NCBI RefSeq assembly: GCF_003947415.1
Contig: NZ_QHKL01000003.1
Span: forward strand, 372,001-436,000
Length of the DNA: 64,000 bases
Source of the DNA: Amycolatopsis sp. WAC 01376
GTDB taxonomy: Bacteria > Actinomycetota > Actinomycetes > Mycobacteriales > Pseudonocardiaceae
Direction: 5' to 3'
Shown: piece after piece, positions 54,936-62,210 of the stretch
Numbering within the stretch: the first letter of the stretch is position 1
How the letters are laid out: every line of letters begins with the position of its first letter
Program-made: the position numbers and the translations under genes
Notes under the pieces: model-generated
What the model was told of the DNA's origin: nothing
The model's input: the letters and a program-made list of their open reading frames with translations, nothing else
Database searches by the model: none

Positions 54936-55285
54936 GCGGGCAGCGGCGGGAACGGGCGCTGGTCCGGCCGCACGTGGTCACCGAGGGCCGGGCCCATCCG
55001 ACCCGCAACACCCTCGACGTGGCCACCGTGGTGCTGGCCACCTGGGCGCCGGTGGCCGGGCTGAGCCCGGAAAAACGGCGGGTGATGGAGCTGTGCCGGG
55101 GCGGCGCGCTGGCCGTCGCGGAGGTGGCGGCGCATCTCAAGCTGCCCACCAGCGTCACCAAGGTGCTGTTGTCGGACCTGCTCGACAGCGGGCACATCGA
55201 ATCACGGGCCGCGGTGCGCGAGACCGAAGTCCCCGACCAGCAACTCCTGCAGAAGGTACTCGATGGCCTCCGTGCTCTCACCTGA
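54932..55285 (+). CDS. cvnC: DUF742 protein (CvnC)
   Basis: A 117-residue DUF742 protein with the family's RPHVVTEGRAHPTRNTLDVA and a winged-helix-like part (VAEVAAHLKLPTSVTKVLLS, LLDSGHI). CvnC proteins join the conservon complex and may bind DNA or protein. The ATG overlaps the CvnB stop, and its 3' end overlaps CvnD by 23 bp. Confidence 0.93.
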   Translation: MSGQRRERALVRPHVVTEGRAHPTRNTLDVATVVLATWAPVAGLSPEKRRVMELCRGGALAVAEVAAHLKLPTSVTKVLLSDLLDSGHIESRAAVRETEVPDQQLLQKVLDGLRALT

Positions 55286-55859
55286 CCGATACGTTCCCGC
55301 CTCGGTCCGGACCTCGGTGAAGATCCTCATCGTCGGCCCGTTCGCGGTAGGGAAGACCACCTTTGTCGGCACACTCTCGGAGATCCGCCCGCTGCGCACC
55401 GAGGAGCGGATGACCCAGGCGGGCGCACTGGTCGACGACCTGTCCGGCGTGCGCGGCAAGGACACCACCACGGTGGCCATGGACTTCGGACGCCTGACAC
55501 TGAGCGACGAGGTGGTGCTCTACCTCTTCGGCGCCCCGGGCCAGCAGCGGTTCACGCAGATGTGGAAGGACCTGGCTCACGGCGCGCTCGGGGCGCTGGT
55601 GCTGGTCGATCCCACCCGCCTGCAGGACTCCTTCGATGTGATGGGCCTGCTGGAGGAACTGGACCTGCCCTACGCGGTGGCGGTCAACCAGTTCGACGGC
55701 GCGCCGCGTTTTCCCGATGCCGAGCTGCGCGAGGCGCTCGATCTGCTACCCCAGACCCGGCTGGTCACCTGTGACGCCCGCGATCGCGCGTCCGCGGCCT
55801 CGGCGCTGATCAGCCTGGTCGACTACCTGTTCACTCCCGTCCGCCAGGAGCATTCGTGA
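55263..55859 (+). CDS. cvnD: Conservon small GTPase (CvnD)
   Basis: A 198-residue Ras-like GTPase: Walker A GPFAVGKTT (25-33), G3 motif as GAPGQ, and G4 as NQFD in place of NKxD, typical of CvnD/MglA-like ATP/GTP-binding proteins. It is expected to switch between GDP and GTP forms under CvnB and to transmit the CvnA signal. Confidence 0.93.
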   Translation: MASVLSPDRYVPASVRTSVKILIVGPFAVGKTTFVGTLSEIRPLRTEERMTQAGALVDDLSGVRGKDTTTVAMDFGRLTLSDEVVLYLFGAPGQQRFTQMWKDLAHGALGALVLVDPTRLQDSFDVMGLLEELDLPYAVAVNQFDGAPRFPDAELREALDLLPQTRLVTCDARDRASAASALISLVDYLFTPVRQEHS

Positions 55860-57235
55860 CCGTTCCCGCCATCCCGCCCCCCGGCTGTCCCGCTCACGCC
55901 ACGCGCACCCCGCTCTACGACGAGGAATTCGCCGCGAACCCGGCGGGGGTCTACGCGCGGATGCGCAAGGAACACGGCCACGTCGCGCCGGTCGAGCTGG
56001 CGCCGGGGGTGAACGCGAGCCTGGTACTGAGCTACGAGGCGGCGCTGGACGTGCTGCGCTCCCCGCAGACCTATCCGCGGGACCCGCGCCGCTGGCAGGC
56101 CAATCAGCCGCCGGACAACCCGGTGATGCCGATGATGGGCTACCGGCCGAACTGCCTGTTCACCGACGGCGCGGTGCACGCGCGCTACCGCAGCGCGGTC
56201 ACCGACAGCATCTCGCGGGTGAACCCGCACGCCCTTCTGGACTACGTGGAGAAGGCCGCGCGGGAGCTGATCGCGAAGTTCTCCCGGAACGGCCGGGCGG
56301 ACCTGCTCACCGAGTACGCTGGAACCCTTTCTCTTCAGGTGTTCAACCACCTCTTCGGCTGCCCGCCGGAACTGGGCGAGCGGCTCACCGCGGGGATGCG
56401 CGGGATCTTCGACATGGTGGATCCGGAGCGCGCCAACGCTGAGCTGACCGCGGCCATGCTGGACCTGCTGGCGCTCAAGCGGCGGCAGCCGAGCCAGGAC
56501 GTGCCCTCGTGGATGATGGCGCACCCCTCAGGGCTGACCGACGAGGAGATGCTGCACCAGTTGGTGCTGCTGATGGGCGCGGGCACCGAACCGCAGCAGA
56601 ATCTGATCGCCAACGGGCTGCGGCTGCTGCTGGTGGACGAGCGCTTCGCCGGGGACCTGGCCGGCGGCAGCCTGCACGTGGAGGACGCGCTGGAGGAGAT
56701 CCTCTGGGGCGACCCGCCCATGGCCAACTACTCCGCTGGTTACCCCTATCCGGCGGCCGACCTGATGGGCGCTCGTCTGCCTGCCGACGAGCCCGTGGTG
56801 ATCAGTTTCGCCGCCGCCAACACCGATCCCGAGCTGGGCGAGGCCCAGCGGGCCGGTAACCGCGCGCACATCGCCTGGAGCGCCGGGGTGCACTCCTGCC
56901 CGGCGCAGGGTCCGGCGCGGCTGATCGCCACCACCGCCATCGAGACCCTGCTCGACGCGCTGCCGGATCTGCGCCTGGCTGTGCCGGACACCGAATTGCG
57001 CTGGCGGCCGGGCCCATTCCACCGCGCGCTGGCCGGTCTCCCGGTCCTGTTCACCCCCGTCGTCGCACCGGCCAGTCCCGTTCCCGACCCGACAGGAGAG
57101 CACCCATGGCACCAGCCCGCCCGTTCGTCCTCGATCCCAACGGCCGTGACATCCACGCCGAAGGCGCCGAACTCCGCGCCCGGGGAGCCGCGACACTGGT
57201 GGAACTCCCTGGCGAAGTGGTGGCGTGGTCAGTAA
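55856..57235 (+). CDS. CYP157-type cytochrome P450 lacking the ExxR arginine
   Basis: A 459-residue P450. The heme loop is WSAGVHSCPAQ with Cys348. The K-helix reads EILW (281-284): the normally invariant Arg of ExxR is Trp, a known hallmark of the CYP157 family in Streptomyces conservons. The I-helix has LLMGAGTEPQQN instead of AGxET. It may have altered or non-oxidative activity, perhaps with the adjacent CYP154. The last 43 codons overlap the next gene by 130 bp in another frame, an unusually long overlap. Confidence 0.9.
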   Translation: MTVPAIPPPGCPAHATRTPLYDEEFAANPAGVYARMRKEHGHVAPVELAPGVNASLVLSYEAALDVLRSPQTYPRDPRRWQANQPPDNPVMPMMGYRPNCLFTDGAVHARYRSAVTDSISRVNPHALLDYVEKAARELIAKFSRNGRADLLTEYAGTLSLQVFNHLFGCPPELGERLTAGMRGIFDMVDPERANAELTAAMLDLLALKRRQPSQDVPSWMMAHPSGLTDEEMLHQLVLLMGAGTEPQQNLIANGLRLLLVDERFAGDLAGGSLHVEDALEEILWGDPPMANYSAGYPYPAADLMGARLPADEPVVISFAAANTDPELGEAQRAGNRAHIAWSAGVHSCPAQGPARLIATTAIETLLDALPDLRLAVPDTELRWRPGPFHRALAGLPVLFTPVVAPASPVPDPTGEHPWHQPARSSSIPTAVTSTPKAPNSAPGEPRHWWNSLAKWWRGQ

Positions 57236-58323
57236 CCCAGCCGGAGTTGCTGCGGAAACTGCTGTCCGACCCGCGGGTGTCGAAGAACCCGAACCTGCAC
57301 TGGGCGGCCTACCGCGACGGTGAGATCCCAGAGGACTGGCCGCTGCGGATCTGGGTCTCGGTGCAGAACATGTTCACTGCCTACGGCGGCGACCACCGGC
57401 GGCTCCGTTCGCTGGTGTCGAAGGCGTTCACCCCGCGCCGGGTGGAAGCACTGCGGCCGTGGGTCGAGGAGCTGACCACCGGCCTGCTGGACCGGCTCGC
57501 CGCCGGGCCGGATTCGGTGGACCTGAGGGAGAACTTCGCCTACCCGCTGCCGATCGAGGTGATCTGCCAGCTGTTCGGCGTGCCCGAGGAGCACCGGCCG
57601 GAGCTGCGGCGCGCGGTGGACGGGGTGTTCAACACCTCGCTCAGCGCCGAGGAGGCGCAGGCGAACGGCGTGCTGATGTACGGGATTCTCGGGCAGCTGG
57701 TGGCGAACGGGCGGGTGAACCCCGGTGAAGACCTCGCCAGCGGCCTGATCGCCGCGCGGGACGAGGACGGTTCGGTGCTGGAGGAGGCCGAGCTGATCGA
57801 CACGCTGATCCTGATGATCTCGGCCGGGCACGAGACCACGGTGAACCTGCTGCACCACGCGATCCTGGCACTGCTGACGCATCCGGAGGAGCTGGCGAAG
57901 GTGCGCTCCGGGGAGCACACCTGGGCCGAGGTGATCGACGAGACCATGCGGTGGCAGGCGCCGATCGCGAACCTTCCGCTGCGGTACGCGGTGGAGGACA
58001 TCGAGATCGACGGCGTGCACATCAAGGCGGGCGAGGCGATCCTGGCTTCGTACGCGGCAGCGGGCCGTTCGCCCGAGGCGCACGGTTCCGACGCGGACGA
58101 GTTCCGGCTTTCGCGGGAGTCGAAGAGTCAGCACTTGTCGTTCGGGCACGGGGTGCACTACTGCCTCGGTGCGCCCTTGGCGCGGCTGGAGGCGGAACTC
58201 GCACTACCGGCGCTGTTCGAACGGTTCCCCGATCTGGCCCTGGCGGCGGAGGTTTCCGAACTGGAGAAGATGCCGTCGTTCATTTCGAATGGGCACACGA
58301 GTCTTCCGGTACGCCTCAAGTGA
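57106..58323 (+). CDS. CYP154-type cytochrome P450
   Basis: A 405-residue P450 with all standard motifs: the I-helix ISAGHETTVNLL, ExxR as ETMR (279-282), and the heme loop FGHGVHYCLGAPLAR with Cys353. It matches CYP154, the usual partner of CYP157 in conservons; relatives hydroxylate macrolides, steroids or flavonoids. ATG 57106 has a strong GGAGAG ribosome site, although it lies inside the CYP157 frame. No redox partner is nearby. Confidence 0.92.
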   Translation: MAPARPFVLDPNGRDIHAEGAELRARGAATLVELPGEVVAWSVTQPELLRKLLSDPRVSKNPNLHWAAYRDGEIPEDWPLRIWVSVQNMFTAYGGDHRRLRSLVSKAFTPRRVEALRPWVEELTTGLLDRLAAGPDSVDLRENFAYPLPIEVICQLFGVPEEHRPELRRAVDGVFNTSLSAEEAQANGVLMYGILGQLVANGRVNPGEDLASGLIAARDEDGSVLEEAELIDTLILMISAGHETTVNLLHHAILALLTHPEELAKVRSGEHTWAEVIDETMRWQAPIANLPLRYAVEDIEIDGVHIKAGEAILASYAAAGRSPEAHGSDADEFRLSRESKSQHLSFGHGVHYCLGAPLARLEAELALPALFERFPDLALAAEVSELEKMPSFISNGHTSLPVRLK

Positions 58324-58326
58324 ATG

Positions 58327-58373
58327 CGGTGAGTGTGGCTTTCGCGGATCCGCGGTGAAAGCCACACTCACCG
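58327..58373. terminator. Perfect hairpin after the conservon
   Basis: CGGTGAGTGTGGCTTTC and its complement enclose a GCGGATCCGC palindrome, right after the CYP154 stop; probable operon terminator. Confidence 0.75.
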
Positions 58374-58440
58374 AGCCATTCCACGTGACCGTCAGTTGTT
58401 GTGCGTGCCTCGCTCTGACGCACGATGAAGAGCGGGTAGC

Positions 58441-58611
58441 GAGAAGGGCTCCGGCTTCATCGAGCAGGACGGTGGCGGGCCAGACGTGTTCGTGCACTAC
58501 TCGGAGATTCAGGGCAACGGCTTCAAGTCCCTGGATGAAGGGCAGCGTGTGGAGTTCGAGATCGGCCAGAGCCAGAAGGGCCCGCAGTCCCAGCGCGTCA
58601 CCGCTATCTGA
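58441..58611 (+). pseudogene. Truncated cold-shock protein gene
   Basis: The frame encodes [20 protein letters not shown], then [20 protein letters not shown] and ends QRVTAI, the last 56 residues of a CspA-type protein. The first ~12 residues (the MAxGTVKWFN part with RNP1) are missing. No start codon precedes the frame, which meets a TGA nearby. It is a 5'-deleted remnant. Confidence 0.8.
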
Positions 58612-58674
58612 TGCTTCGGTCCGGCGGCCCTCGCGGGATCGGGGTCTGCCGCGCTCTTGATGAGGTCAATCGGC

Positions 58675-58910
58675 GGAGATGGCTAGCAAGTTTCGTTTGG
58701 CCCGGCGGCAGGGGACGCGGTGCGGCGATACCTGCGTGCACAAGACAAGTGCGTTGGGCGTGGGGAAGGATCATTCACCGGCGTGCGGACGAGGTTGGCC
58801 TGTCCCATCTTCATCCGCACCGGTTTCGGCGAGCATTGCCGCACGGTGCTGTTGAGCGGTTGTCAGAAGACGGTCTCGATGTGGGGTTGAGACCGTTTGA
58901 GCGGGCTGTT
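58675..58910 (+). pseudogene. Tyrosine-recombinase (integrase) remnant
   Basis: One frame has DAVRRYLRAQDK, and another, slightly downstream, has ADEVGLSHLHPHRFRRALPH followed by VERLSEDGL. The latter matches the box II region of phage or ICE integrases (xxHLHPHxFRHTxA), with the RHT core changed to RRA. The frame shift, altered catalytic residues and lack of a tyrosine box show a decayed fragment. Confidence 0.55.
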
Positions 58911-58918
58911 CTCACAGC

Positions 58919-59032
58919 TCAGCTTCGACCGCTGAGCTTGAACGCGATGTACGCCAGCAGGATCACTGCAATGGCGAGTAGCGCGACGATCGCGATCATG
59001 CCGAGCATGAAGCCATCCGGGGAACTGGTCAC
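58919..59032 (-). CDS. Possible 37-residue membrane peptide
   Basis: VTSSPDGFMLGMIAIVALLA, then IAVILLAYIAFKLSGRS, stop: a single hydrophobic helix with a basic end. GTG 59032 has an AGGAA nine bases upstream. Short, so coding is uncertain. Confidence 0.35.
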   Translation of the reverse strand: MTSSPDGFMLGMIAIVALLAIAVILLAYIAFKLSGRS

Positions 59033-59330
59033 AAGCACGTATTCCTGCCAATCTGACCTCGATCATCCTGGTGCGATCTTGGGCCGCGGTGCCCGGTCCG
59101 GCAGCGGGGTAACGCGCCGGTGCGCTGCCAGTCGTTGACGAAGGCCACCTGTAGCGACTCGTGGAGTGCGCAACTTGTCGTGGCCCGAGGGGCACGACTC
59201 TCACCGCCTACCCTCAGTCGGCCACTGAGGTCGGCTCCGCGATCGATGGTCAGGTCCAGCGCGGACGTGAGGGCTTCGAGATGATGCCGTCGGAAAGATG
59301 GCTCATCGGTCCTTTGTGGACGCTCCTCCT
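59033..59330. other. Intergenic, nothing recognised
   Basis: About 300 bp with no convincing frame, repeat or RNA structure; probably part of the same decayed stretch as the integrase remnant. Confidence 0.4.
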
Positions 59331-59609
59331 TCAGAAACGGGGCAGCTCCAGCAGGTTGTTCTTCCAGATCCCGTCCGCCCGCGTGCGCAGGAATTTCGGG
59401 CCGAAGGTCAGCTTGAGGATCTCCACGGCGACCCGGTGGATTCCCTCGTCCACGTAGGCCTTGCCGTCGTCGTCCTCGATCCACGCCACGATCGCCGAAA
59501 CGAAACTCTCGCCGGTTTCGCCGCTGCCGGGATTGATCCAACGCAGTTTCGTGATGCTTTCGTGGAACTTCCCACCTTCGAGCCGCGCTGCGATGATCTT
59601 GATGGCCAT
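59331..59609 (-). CDS. DUF3892 protein
   Basis: A 92-residue protein matching DUF3892: AIKIIAARLEGGKFHESITK, LRWINPGSGETGES, then IVAWIEDDDGKAYV and PKFLRTRADGIWKNNLLELP. The family is small, soluble and of unknown role. ATG 59609 follows GAGGAA. Monocistronic, preceded by about 220 bp that include its promoter. Confidence 0.85.
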   Translation of the reverse strand: MAIKIIAARLEGGKFHESITKLRWINPGSGETGESFVSAIVAWIEDDDGKAYVDEGIHRVAVEILKLTFGPKFLRTRADGIWKNNLLELPRF

Positions 59610-59831
59610 GGTGCTTCCTCTTCGGCTGGTTGCCCTCGAAGCGAACAGGGGTAATGCGGTACTCGCCTCCTGTCCGCGCCTCGTTACGCCATCCGGCCGC
59701 CGTGCCTCGAACGTTACGAGTTCGAGCGCGGAGCTTCCGTTCTGAGTCAGATGACGCAGACTCCGCGTGTTCCGCCATGTCAAAGTCCTCGCGCCGGCCG
59801 GAAAACCTGCCGGAAGAGAGGGGAAACGAAC

Positions 59832-60407
59832 ATGTGCGCAGCCCACAAGACGACGACCGGGATCCTGGGCGCGGCGGGGATCGCGCTGGCCGCGACGGTG
59901 CTGGCCGGTTGCGCTCCGGGCCCGGCGGCGGCACAGGTGTCGCCATCGCCGTCCGTCGCGGAATCGGCCGTGGCGGTGGCCTGGATGAACGGATTCTGCG
60001 GCGCGGTCAAGGATTTCATCGAAGGCAACAACAAGATGACCTCGGCGACCGGCGACACCGTCGAGGCCATCAAGAAGAGCACGAGCGACCAGCTCGGGCA
60101 CTACGCGACCATTCTGAGCAAGACCGTCGACGGCCTCGGCGCCGCGGCCGCGGCGCCGGTCCCGGCCGGAGAGACGGCGAAGAAGGACTTTCTGGGGAAG
60201 TACACCTCGGCACGCGACAAGACCGTGAAAGCGAAGGCCGATCTGGACGCGGCCGGGAAGAACGACACCGCGGCGCAAGCCCGTGCGGTCGAAGGACTCA
60301 TCTCCGCCCAGAAGGACACGCACGGCGCGCTCGATCCGGTCGCGGCCATCCTCGGGGCACCCGAACTGAAGACGGCCGCGGCGACCGCGGAACGCTGCCG
60401 CCCGTGA
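59832..60407 (+). CDS. Helical lipoprotein, unknown function
   Basis: A 191-residue lipoprotein: TGILGAAGIALAATVLAGC with lipobox VLAGC (Cys27), then a Ser/Pro linker and a long helical domain (MNGFCGAVKDFIEGNNKM, TSDQLGHYATILSKTVDGLG, LDAAGKNDTAAQARAVEG). Two more cysteines, one early (GFCGAV) and one near the end (ERCRP), could pair. No known domain. ATG 59832 is chosen for the signal peptide. Confidence 0.78.
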   Translation: MCAAHKTTTGILGAAGIALAATVLAGCAPGPAAAQVSPSPSVAESAVAVAWMNGFCGAVKDFIEGNNKMTSATGDTVEAIKKSTSDQLGHYATILSKTVDGLGAAAAAPVPAGETAKKDFLGKYTSARDKTVKAKADLDAAGKNDTAAQARAVEGLISAQKDTHGALDPVAAILGAPELKTAAATAERCRP

Positions 60408-60426
60408 GCCGCGAGCCGTCCGTCTG

Positions 60427-60477
60427 AACACGCGTGTCGTCCGCCCGATCACGTGTGTCGTCCTCCCAGACACGCGA
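60427..60477. repeat. ACACGCGTGTCGTCC-type short repeats
   Basis: Three closely spaced variants of ACACGyGTGTCGTCC lie between the lipoprotein and sigma genes, which converge here. They are relatives of the 21-bp tandem units at 8928-8990. Confidence 0.55.
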
Positions 60478-60503
60478 AGCGAACGATCAGGTATCCGCGG
60501 ATC

Positions 60504-61682
60504 TCACCAGTCTTCGGTGAGAATCTTGCGCAGCCGCGTCAAAGCCCGGTGCTGCGCCACCCGCACGGCGCCGGCCGTCGAGCCGACCACACCGGCGGTC
60601 TCCTCCGCGGAAAGGCCGACGACGATCCGCAACACGACGATCTCCCGCTGCTTGTCCGGCAGGATCCGGAGCAGTTCGCCCATCCGGTCGCTCAATTCGT
60701 TGTGCAGCGCGTGTTGTTCCGGGCCGGCGGAATCGGAGACGCCGTCGGGGACTTCGGCGACGGGTTCGGTGCGGTTGCGGGCGGCGGCGCGGCGGGCGTC
60801 GGCGACCTTGTGCTGGGCGATGCCGTAGACGAAGGCGAGGAACGGCCGTCCGCGTTCGCGGTAGGTGGGCAGCGCGCGGAGGATCGCCACGCAGACCTCC
60901 TGCGCGACGTCGTCCGCGGAGGCGTACGTCCGTTCCTGTCTGCCGATCCGCGCCCGGCAGTATCGGATCACGAGCGGGCGGATGGTGGCCAGCAGGTGGT
61001 CCAGCGCCCGCCGGTCACCTCGTCCGGCGGCGGCGACGGGCTCGTCCAGGGTGTACCAGCGTGACGCCGTCACCTGTTCCGGTTCCGCCTTACCCGGCTC
61101 CACCAGTGCGAGTTCCCTGATCATCGCGCGGTTCTTGATCCGGGACAGGGTGTCGTCGGCGTCGAGCCCCATCCGCAGCGCGTCGATGAAGGCGGCGTTC
61201 GCGCTGTCCAGGTGGTCGACGAACTCGGGGTCGGTCTCCGCCAGCCGGCCGCGCGCGTGACGCAGTGTCGCGCGGACGGCCTCCTCCGCGATCCCGAGCA
61301 CCCCGGCGATCTCCCGCGACGTGTAGCCGTCCAGTGACCAGGCCATGCCGAGCTGCTGGCGTTTCGGCAGCCGCCCCAGCATGGTCAGGATGGACGACGC
61401 CTCATCGGCGAGAACGGTGAGCTTGTCCTCCCGGCCGGCGTCGGCGAAGGCCCAGTCGCCCCGGACCGCGGTCTGCTCCTTCGCGCGCCGTTGCCCGACG
61501 CGGCGGACCCACGATTCCGGCTGGGTGATGCTCTGCCAGTCCTCGTAGGCGTTGAGCATCGCTTCGGCCGCCGCGTCCCGGGCCGGGTCCAGTGCGTGGC
61601 CCGTTTTGCAGAGAAAGCCGGTGAGCAGCGGAAATTCGGCGTGGAAGAACTCGTCGAACCCGTCGTGGCCCATCACCCGCAC
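60504..61682 (-). CDS. Tandem sigma-70 protein: ECF-like half fused to SigD-like half
   Basis: A 392-residue protein with two sigma-like modules in one frame. Residues 1-190: a divergent region 2 (FDEFFHAEFPLLTGFLCKTG, ESWVRRVGQRRAKEQ) and region 4 (MLGRLPKRQQLGMAWSLDGY, TSREIAGVLGIAEEAVRATL). Residues 200-392: a full SigD/ShbA-like factor (GDRRALDHLLATIRPLVIRY, YASADDVAQEVCVAILRALP, ILPDKQREIVVLRIVVGLSA). No good ribosome site marks an internal start, although GTG near residue 200 is possible. It is divergent from whiB. No RsdA-like anti-sigma gene is adjacent. Confidence 0.85.
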   Translation of the reverse strand: MRVMGHDGFDEFFHAEFPLLTGFLCKTGHALDPARDAAAEAMLNAYEDWQSITQPESWVRRVGQRRAKEQTAVRGDWAFADAGREDKLTVLADEASSILTMLGRLPKRQQLGMAWSLDGYTSREIAGVLGIAEEAVRATLRHARGRLAETDPEFVDHLDSANAAFIDALRMGLDADDTLSRIKNRAMIRELALVEPGKAEPEQVTASRWYTLDEPVAAAGRGDRRALDHLLATIRPLVIRYCRARIGRQERTYASADDVAQEVCVAILRALPTYRERGRPFLAFVYGIAQHKVADARRAAARNRTEPVAEVPDGVSDSAGPEQHALHNELSDRMGELLRILPDKQREIVVLRIVVGLSAEETAGVVGSTAGAVRVAQHRALTRLRKILTEDW

Positions 61683-61862
61683 TCACCGCTCTCAGCCGCC
61701 TGACGCGAATGCCCTCACAGGACAGGTGCAGTGAGCGGGCCGCTGAGTGTAACGATTCGGTCAAGGTGAGGTTTGCGTGGAGTACGGGGCCGGATACCCG
61801 GCATCGAGGGAGAAGTCGTTTGACGAGGAAGGGAAAATCGGGAAAGAGGAGGTGATAGGAAA

Positions 61863-62114
61863 ATGGAAACGAGAATGGCGGGCGACCTCGGTGAGGCCGC
61901 TTGCCGCGGTGAGGATCCCGAACTGTTCTTCCCGGTCACCGAAACCGGTCCCGGCGCACGGCAGGCGGCGAGGGCGAAGGCCGTTTGCGCACGATGCCCG
62001 GTCATTTCCGCCTGTCTGGCCTACGCCGTCGACAACGGGTTGACCGATGGCGTTTTCGGTGGGCTGACCGGCAGCGAACGGCGCCGTCTGATTCGCGTCG
62101 GCAGTGCCGCCTGA
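61863..62114 (+). CDS. WhiB-family iron-sulfur regulator
   Basis: An 83-residue WhiB-like protein with four cysteines (Cys14, 42, 45, 51; CARCPVISAC) that should bind a 4Fe-4S cluster. A GVFGGLTGSERRRL turn and basic helix replace the usual GVWGG. These proteins pair with the primary sigma factor or bind DNA in redox and developmental control. An excellent AGGAGGTGA ribosome site precedes ATG 61863. It is divergent from the double sigma factor, recalling the sigD-whiB neighbourhood of mycobacteria. Confidence 0.92.
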   Translation: METRMAGDLGEAACRGEDPELFFPVTETGPGARQAARAKAVCARCPVISACLAYAVDNGLTDGVFGGLTGSERRRLIRVGSAA

Positions 62115-62170
62115 AACCACTTGATCGCGTTACCGAATTTCCACCGTAGTTCTTCGCGCGCGAAAAAAGA

Positions 62171-62199
62171 GGGGCCCGGTTCGGCGAACCGGGCCCCTC
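62171..62199. terminator. Intrinsic terminator between whiB and exporter
   Basis: GGGGCCCGGTTCG and CGAACCGGGCCCC form a 13-bp perfect stem 12 bp from the exporter stop; likely serves the leftward exporter gene and the convergent whiB. Confidence 0.75.
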
Positions 62200-62210
62200 T
62201 GTCGTGGTGG

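Noticed and set aside
53170-58323. Biosynthetic gene cluster around the two P450s
   Set aside because: No synthase, tailoring or transport genes adjoin; the P450s belong to the conservon operon by overlap and family.
58441-58611. Functional cold-shock protein
   Set aside because: The N-terminal strand with the RNA-binding KWFN part is absent and no start codon is in frame after the upstream stop.
60504-61682. Canonical sigD operon with RsdA
   Set aside because: The SigD-like half is similar, but the downstream gene is a convergent lipoprotein and no anti-sigma-D, DUF5319 or guaB gene is present.
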